Part shown: positions 59,296-64,000 of the stretch, piece by piece
Numbering within the stretch: the stretch's first letter is position 1
Layout: every line of letters begins with the position of its first letter
From: Micromonospora chokoriensis
GTDB taxonomy: Bacteria > Actinomycetota > Actinomycetes > Mycobacteriales > Micromonosporaceae
Direction of reading: 5' to 3'
Assembly (NCBI RefSeq): GCF_900091505.1
Contig: NZ_LT607409.1
Coordinates: forward strand, 5,084,001-5,148,000
DNA length: 64,000 nt
Made by a program: the position numbers and the translations under genes
The notes under the pieces: model-generated
What the model was told of the DNA's origin: nothing
The model's input: only the letters and a program-made list of their open reading frames with translations
Databases searched by the model: none

Positions 59296-60009
59296 ATGTC
59301 ACGCACTGACGAAGTGGTGAACGGCATCAAGCGGATGATCCTGGACGGGAAGTTCAAGCCCGGGGACCGCCTGCCGATCGAGAAGGACCTCGCCGAGTCC
59401 CTCGGCGTCTCGCGCGGCTCGCTGCGCGAGGGGATGTCGGCGCTGTCGATCCTCGGCATCGTCAACATCCGCCAGGGTGACGGCACCTACGTCACCAACC
59501 TCGACGCGCCGCAACTGCTGGCCCCGATGGGCTTCGTGGTGGACTTCCAGGGTCAGGACGACCCTCGGCACATCCACACCGTCCGGCGGCTGCTGGAGTG
59601 CGAGGCAGCCCGGTTGGCCGCCACCAGGATCACCGACGAGGCACTCGCCCAGGCCGGGGAGCTCCTCGACGAGGCGGCCCGGATGGTCGGCCAGTCACCG
59701 CAGGACCACGAACGCATCCTCGAAATCGACATCGCCTTCCACCGGATCATCGCCGTGCACGCCGACAATCCGGTGCTCGTCGGGCTCATCGAGGCGTTCG
59801 CCGGTCGCACCATCCGCGGGCGGCTCTGGCGGAGCCTGCACGAGGAGGGCGCGGACCGGCGTACCCATGACGAACACGTGGCGATCCTCAAGGCCCTCGT
59901 GGCGCGTGACCCGGAGCGGGCCCGCACCCGGATGGCCAACCACCTGATCGGTGTGGAGGAGTCGTTGCACGGGTTGCCCGACGACGGGGACGCGACCACC
60001 ACCGAGTGA
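59296..60009 (+). CDS. FadR-type GntR regulator
   Basis: 237 residues. GntR winged helix GKFKPGDRLPIEKDLAESLGVSRGSLREGMSALSILGIVNIRQGDGTYV at about 18-68 in pieces, then the FCD effector domain with HIHTVRRLLECEAARLAA and the metal-coordinating HRIIA...HDEHVAILKAL...ANHLIGVEESL. FCD metal sites usually bind a sugar acid, here likely L-fuconate or 2-keto-3-deoxyfuconate. ATG 59296 has GGGGGA four bases upstream. Probably controls the fuconate dehydratase and the convergent fucose genes. Confidence 0.9.
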   Translation: MSRTDEVVNGIKRMILDGKFKPGDRLPIEKDLAESLGVSRGSLREGMSALSILGIVNIRQGDGTYVTNLDAPQLLAPMGFVVDFQGQDDPRHIHTVRRLLECEAARLAATRITDEALAQAGELLDEAARMVGQSPQDHERILEIDIAFHRIIAVHADNPVLVGLIEAFAGRTIRGRLWRSLHEEGADRRTHDEHVAILKALVARDPERARTRMANHLIGVEESLHGLPDDGDATTTE

Positions 60010-60029
60010 CGGGCCCCTGACCGCTGACG

Positions 60030-61028
60030 CTACGGCTGCACGTCGAGCAGCCCCGCCTCGTACAGCGCCGCCCAGAGCTGGTCCGGGACCTCGGTGTCGA
60101 ACCGGCGCAGGGTCTCGGTCACCTGGACCGCGTCCCGCACGCCGACCACTGTCGAGACCACGGCCGGGTGCCGACGGACGAACGCCAACGCCGCCTGGGG
60201 CAGCGTGACGCCGTACGTCTGACAGACCCGCGCTATCCGCCGGGCCTGACCGACCACCTCCACCGGCGCCCGCTGGTAGTTGTAGGCGGCGTCGCTGGGC
60301 GGCAGGTCCCGGGCCAGCAGCCCGGAGTTGTAGACCCCGGCGATCACCACCCCGACGCGGCGGGCCTGCGCGGCGGGTAACAGGTCGGTCAACGCGCCCT
60401 GCTCCAGCAGCGTGTACCGGCCGGCGCACATCACCACGTCGACGTCGGTCTCCGTGACGAAGCGGGCCAGCATCGCGGACTGGTTCATCCCGGCGCCGAT
60501 CGCGCCGATCACGCCCTGCTCGCGCAGCTCCACCAACGCCGGCAGCGCCTCGTACGCGGCCTGCTCCCAGTGGTCGTCCGGGTCGTGCAGGTACACCACG
60601 TCGATCCGGTCCAGGCCGGTGCGTCGAAGGCTCGCCTCCACCGACCGGTGTACGCCGTCGCGGCTGAAGTCCCAGACCCGTCGGTGGTCGGCGGGCACGT
60701 CGAACCCCTCCGGGTCACGCAGGTGCGCGGTCTCCGGCGACGGCACGAGCAGCCGACCGACCTTGGTGGACACCACGTACTCGGCACGGGGGCGGGAGCG
60801 CAGGGCGGCACCCAGACGCCGCTCGGACAGGCCGAGCCCGTAGTGCGGCGCGGTGTCGAAGTATCGGACACCCCCGGCCCACGCGGTGTCCACCGCGGCG
60901 GCGAACGCCTCGTCCGACGTCCTCCGGTGGAGGTTGCCGCCCTGCGAGGCACCGAATCCCAGTGGGCTGAACCGCACCTGTGGGCGCGCGGTGTCCACCG
61001 CGGTCCGCCGACCGAGGGGGCCTGTCAC
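60030..61028 (-). CDS. Aldo/keto reductase, L-fucose (D-threo-aldose 1-) dehydrogenase-like
   Basis: 332 residues of the AKR TIM barrel. Catalytic tetrad visible: Asp in YFDTAPHYG, Tyr of the same motif, Lys in VVSTKVGRLL and His in VVYLHDPDDH. The long APHYGLGLSERRLGAAL and EYVVSTKVGRLLVP stretches match the D-threo-aldose 1-dehydrogenase/L-fucose dehydrogenase branch. With the neighbouring fuconate dehydratase it would supply L-fucono-lactone from L-fucose using NAD(P). GTG 61028 is the frame start; a better ribosome binding site was not found. Confidence 0.85.
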   Translation of the reverse strand: MTGPLGRRTAVDTARPQVRFSPLGFGASQGGNLHRRTSDEAFAAAVDTAWAGGVRYFDTAPHYGLGLSERRLGAALRSRPRAEYVVSTKVGRLLVPSPETAHLRDPEGFDVPADHRRVWDFSRDGVHRSVEASLRRTGLDRIDVVYLHDPDDHWEQAAYEALPALVELREQGVIGAIGAGMNQSAMLARFVTETDVDVVMCAGRYTLLEQGALTDLLPAAQARRVGVVIAGVYNSGLLARDLPPSDAAYNYQRAPVEVVGQARRIARVCQTYGVTLPQAALAFVRRHPAVVSTVVGVRDAVQVTETLRRFDTEVPDQLWAALYEAGLLDVQP

Positions 61029-61068
61029 CGGCTGTGCCAGCCGTCGCCGTCGGCCGGGACGTTCGTCG

Positions 61069-61887
61069 TCACCGCTCGTCCCGGTCCGTGCTGGTGCTCC
61101 CGGTCATCGCCGCCACCAGGTCGTCGGTGGTGACCTCGTCGGCGCGGAGCCGGGCCGCGCGGCGGCCGAGGCGCAGCACCTCGACCCGGTCGGCGATGTC
61201 GAGCACCTGCGGCATGTTGTGGCTCACCAGCACCACCGACATGCCGGCGTCGCGGGCGCGTCGGACCACGTCGAGAACCCGCCCGGTCTGGACCACGCCG
61301 AGCGCTGCGGTGGGTTCGTCGAGGATGACCACGTTGGTGGCCCAGATGATGGCACGGGCCACCGCGACGCACTGCCGTTGGCCACCGGACAACATGGCGA
61401 TCGGGGTGGTGACCCGTGGGATCCGCACCCCGAGTTCGTCCAGGGCCGCGGCCGCGCCCTGCCGCATGGCGCGCTTGTCCAGCAGGCCCAGCCGGCCGAG
61501 CGGTCCGGAGCGCAGGATCTCCCTCCCGAGATACAGGTTGGCGGCCACGCTGAGGTCGTCGGCGACGGCCAGATCCTGGTAGACGGTCTCCACCCCCGCC
61601 CGCCGGGCGTCGACCGGGGTCGAGAACTGCACCGGGCGACCGCCCACGAGGATCTCGCCCTCGTCCGGTGGGTGCACGCCGGAGAGCGTCTTGATCAGCG
61701 TGCTCTTCCCGGCGCCGTTGTCGCCGATCAGTGCGACGACCTCACCTCGGTGGACGGTGAAGTCGGCGCCCCGCAACGCCTCGACGTGGCCGAACCGCTT
61801 GACGATGCCGCGAGCTTCCAGGACCGGCGGTTCACCGGCGGGCGGCAGGTCGGCGGTGTCGGCGGTGGCCGTCGGAGTCGTTCCCAT
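61069..61887 (-). CDS. Sugar ABC transporter ATPase (single-domain, FrcA-like)
   Basis: 272 residues with one ATPase domain: Walker A IGDNGAGKSTLIKTLSG, signature LSGGQRQCVAVARAI, Walker B VVILDEPTAALG, His loop LVSHNM. Ribose-type transporters usually have a duplicated 500-residue ATPase; single-domain FrcA proteins are the smaller exception. ATG 61887 overlaps the binding-protein stop as TGATG. Follows the binding protein and precedes the reductase in the fucose operon. Confidence 0.92.
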   Translation of the reverse strand: MGTTPTATADTADLPPAGEPPVLEARGIVKRFGHVEALRGADFTVHRGEVVALIGDNGAGKSTLIKTLSGVHPPDEGEILVGGRPVQFSTPVDARRAGVETVYQDLAVADDLSVAANLYLGREILRSGPLGRLGLLDKRAMRQGAAAALDELGVRIPRVTTPIAMLSGGQRQCVAVARAIIWATNVVILDEPTAALGVVQTGRVLDVVRRARDAGMSVVLVSHNMPQVLDIADRVEVLRLGRRAARLRADEVTTDDLVAAMTGSTSTDRDER

Positions 61888-62942
61888 CACTGCACCGGAG
61901 GGTTGGCGCAGCTGGGCTCGAGCACCGCCTTGATCTCCGCCGTGTCGATGTTCTCCTTGGTGACGAAGGTGACGCCGGTGTCGGCGGACGCGAGCGGCGC
62001 CTTGTCCCGGAGGTGCTTGACCATCTTGTCGACGCCGAAGTAGCCCATCTTGAACGGATTCTGCACGACCAGCGCCGAGATCTGACCGCTGCGCAGCCCG
62101 GCCACCTCGTCCGGGGCGGCGTCCCACCCGATGATGACGACCTTGCCCGACTTGCCCGCCGCCTGGATGGCCTGGGCGGCGCCGAGCACGCTCGGCTCGT
62201 TGGCCGCGAAGATGCCCTTGAGGTTGGGGTTCGCGGTGAGGATGTTCTCGGTGACCCGCCGCGCCTCGTTGACGTCGCTCTTGCTCGGCTGTTGGCCGAC
62301 CAGCTTCAGGTTGGGGAACTGGGCGAGGCCGGCCTTGAAGCCGTCGACCCGCTCGGTGTTGGTCTGCGATCCGGGCTGGAACTCCACCAGGGCCACGTCG
62401 TGGTTGCCGGGGCCCAGCTCCTTGGCGAGCAGCTTCGCCGCCTCGGTCGCCGAGGCGCGGTTGTCGGTGGCGAACAGCGGGACGCTAGACGGCTGCGGGC
62501 TGGTGCCGGAGTCGATCATCGCGACCGGGATCTTGGCGGCCAGCGCCTGGTCGGTGGCGGGCGCCAGGGCGCTGGAGTCGGTCGCCGCGTAGACGATGCC
62601 GTCGACCTTCTTGGTGACGAAGTTCTGGATCAGATTGACCTGGCCCTCGACGTCGGTCTCGGCGGTCACCCCGTCCCACTGGACGGTGACGTCCCCGGCG
62701 CGCTGCGCGGCGCACTCCGCGCCCGCCTTCACCGTGTTCCAGTAGTCGGCGCCGACGGCCTTCGGTACGACGGCGAGCTTCAACGGCCCGCTCGCGTCCT
62801 TGCTCGCGCCGTCGCCGCCGCCGTCCCGGACCTCGACGCCGCCGCAGGCGCTGAGCAGGGCGGTGGCCGCGACCGCGGCCAGGATGGCCTGGGCACGAAC
62901 AAGACGCGTGCGCGTCGGTCGACTGGTGGTGGTGTGTGCCAT
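61887..62942 (-). CDS. Sugar ABC transporter substrate-binding lipoprotein (periplasmic binding protein type 1)
   Basis: 351 residues. Lipoprotein signal ending LLSACGG, then a PBP type 1 core: LAVVPKAVGADYWNTVKAGAECAAQ, QVNLIQNFVTKKVDGIVYAATDSSALAPA, GKSGKVVIIGWDAAPDEVAGLRSGQISALVVQNPFKMGY described by its parts. Family imports ribose, fructose, fucose or related hexoses. ATG 62942 follows AAGGA at ten bases; the frame extension to 62981 would break the signal peptide. Confidence 0.92.
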   Translation of the reverse strand: MAHTTTSRPTRTRLVRAQAILAAVAATALLSACGGVEVRDGGGDGASKDASGPLKLAVVPKAVGADYWNTVKAGAECAAQRAGDVTVQWDGVTAETDVEGQVNLIQNFVTKKVDGIVYAATDSSALAPATDQALAAKIPVAMIDSGTSPQPSSVPLFATDNRASATEAAKLLAKELGPGNHDVALVEFQPGSQTNTERVDGFKAGLAQFPNLKLVGQQPSKSDVNEARRVTENILTANPNLKGIFAANEPSVLGAAQAIQAAGKSGKVVIIGWDAAPDEVAGLRSGQISALVVQNPFKMGYFGVDKMVKHLRDKAPLASADTGVTFVTKENIDTAEIKAVLEPSCANPPVQ

Positions 62943-62982
62943 GGTGGGTGTCCTTCCTCGTTCGGACTCGTGGAATGGCATG

Positions 62983-63990
62983 TCAACCCCGCGATTCCAG
63001 CCGCCGGCGGCGGTACTGGTCGAAGTAGACGGCGGCCCAGATGATCAGGCCGACGATCACCTGCTGGTAGTGGATGCTGATGTCGAGCAGGACGGCCCCG
63101 TTCCGGACCAGGGCGATGAGGAAGGCGCCGATGATCGTCCCGACGATGCGGCCCTGCCCTCCGAACAGGCTGGCTCCGCCGATGACCGCGGCGGCGATGA
63201 CGTCGAGCTCCAGCGAGATCCCGTAGTTGGGCTGGCCGGAGTTGACCCGGGAGGCGGCGATCATGCCGCCGAGCCCGACCAGCACACCCGCCAGCACGTA
63301 CACCCCGGTGAGGTGACGGCCGACCCGGATGCCGGAGCGACGCGCGGCCTCCAGGTTGGAGCCCATCGCGTAGGTGTACTGGCCGAAGCGGGTCTGGGAG
63401 AGCAGGAAGGCGACCCCGACGGCGACCAGGACGGTGATCACGACGGCGAACGGAATGCCGAGGATCTCCCCGTTGCCGAGCAGTTGGAACGACCGGGGCA
63501 GGCCGTAGACGCCGACCGCGCCGGTGATGATGAAGACCAGACCACGGCCCACGGACATCGTTCCCAGCGTCGCGATGAACGGTGGGATCCGGGCGGCCGT
63601 CACCAGCAGGCCGTTCAACAGGCCGGCCAGCGCGCCGACGCCGATCGCGACCGCCGTCGCCGCCAGGAGAGAGAAGCCGAGGTCGCGGACGGTCATCGCT
63701 CCCAGCACGCCGGCGAGCGCGGCCACCGACCCGACGGAGAGATCGATGCCCTTGGTGATGATGACCATCGTCTGCGCGGTGGCGATGATGGCGATCACCG
63801 CCGTCTGGGCCCCGATGTTGAAGAGGTTGTCCGCCGTCAGGAAGTAGGGACTCGCGAAGGTCAGCGCGACGAACAGGACGACCAACGCGGTGGCGGCGGT
63901 GAACTCGGAGACGGCGTGGGAGACCCGTTCCCGGAGCCAGTCGGCGATGTCGCCGCGCTGCGTGCCGGCGGATGCCTCGGCGGTACTCAT
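62983..63990 (-). CDS. Sugar ABC transporter permease (RbsC/FrcC type)
   Basis: 335 residues with about ten hydrophobic segments. The family signature MVIITKGIDLSVGSVAALAGVLGA is present near residue 78, followed by GLLNGLLVTAARIPPFIATLGTMSVGRGLVFIITG and AAVIGGASLFGGQGRIVGTIIGAFLIALVRNGAVLL in parts. Complete: ATG 63990 lies 11 bases inside the right edge. First gene of the fucose-type import operon in this window, with the binding protein 40 nt downstream; further genes probably continue to the right. Confidence 0.92.
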   Translation of the reverse strand: MSTAEASAGTQRGDIADWLRERVSHAVSEFTAATALVVLFVALTFASPYFLTADNLFNIGAQTAVIAIIATAQTMVIITKGIDLSVGSVAALAGVLGAMTVRDLGFSLLAATAVAIGVGALAGLLNGLLVTAARIPPFIATLGTMSVGRGLVFIITGAVGVYGLPRSFQLLGNGEILGIPFAVVITVLVAVGVAFLLSQTRFGQYTYAMGSNLEAARRSGIRVGRHLTGVYVLAGVLVGLGGMIAASRVNSGQPNYGISLELDVIAAAVIGGASLFGGQGRIVGTIIGAFLIALVRNGAVLLDISIHYQQVIVGLIIWAAVYFDQYRRRRLESRG

Positions 63991-64000
63991 CGTCGGACCT

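Overview
This 64 kb window has very high GC, strong third-position G/C bias, many GTG and some TTG starts, purine-rich ribosome binding sites and short or overlapping gene junctions. It is chromosomal sequence from a filamentous actinomycete. Paired Scr1/DUF397 genes, an MsiK-type ABC operon without an ATPase, a B12-riboswitch-controlled class Ia ribonucleotide reductase and a close match to the rifampin monooxygenase Rox fit Micromonosporaceae (Micromonospora-like) best. The genus is inferred from recall of protein families, not from a search. I see no rRNA, tRNA, CRISPR array, integrase or transposase.

1-9 kb: end of a DedA membrane protein, a nitrilase-superfamily hydrolase, an ArsR-ArsC fusion with a near-perfect operator and a VOC partner, a DinB protein, an alpha/beta hydrolase, a histidine phosphatase, a membrane Ser/Thr kinase, a self-regulated LacI repressor with a tiny coupled gene, and a DUF397/Scr1-type pair. 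9-19 kb: a diguanylate cyclase behind a foldable leader, rox behind a long inverted repeat resembling the rifamycin-associated element, a kinase-like phosphotransferase, flavodoxin-like protein, MazF-like protein, two NUDIX proteins, a serpin, a divergent SDR/TetR pair sharing a palindrome, FUSC and DUF2267 proteins. 19-26 kb: a carbohydrate unit with an MGH1-type glycosidase, TIM-barrel isomerase and medium-chain dehydrogenase divergent from a three-gene sugar ABC transporter. 26-44 kb: methyltransferase, orphan EccB, spermidine synthase-like protein, acyl-CoA dehydrogenase, ArsR-MFS pair, LLM-hemerythrin fusion, MarR, Tat-exported PHP protein, AraC, an HxlR/QorB divergent pair, and TetR/hydrolase.

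44-50 kb: a NavBac-like ion channel with a predicted calcium loop, then a tight three-gene operon (acyl-CoA dehydrogenase-fold flavoprotein, cytosolic PhnD-like binding protein, degenerate-TusA plus ferritin-like diiron protein). I cannot assign this operon to a described pathway, and it is my main candidate for an undescribed system. It is followed by a DUF1330/TetR pair sharing one operator motif. 50-57 kb: a DksA-like protein, GNAT, a 42-nt palindrome, enolase, a MerR-peroxiredoxin fusion whose catalytic cysteines are gone, and nrdAB under an adenosylcobalamin riboswitch. 57-64 kb: an L-fucose-type oxidative pathway with L-fuconate dehydratase, a FadR-type regulator, an aldo/keto reductase and a ribose/fructose-type ABC transporter that continues to the right edge.
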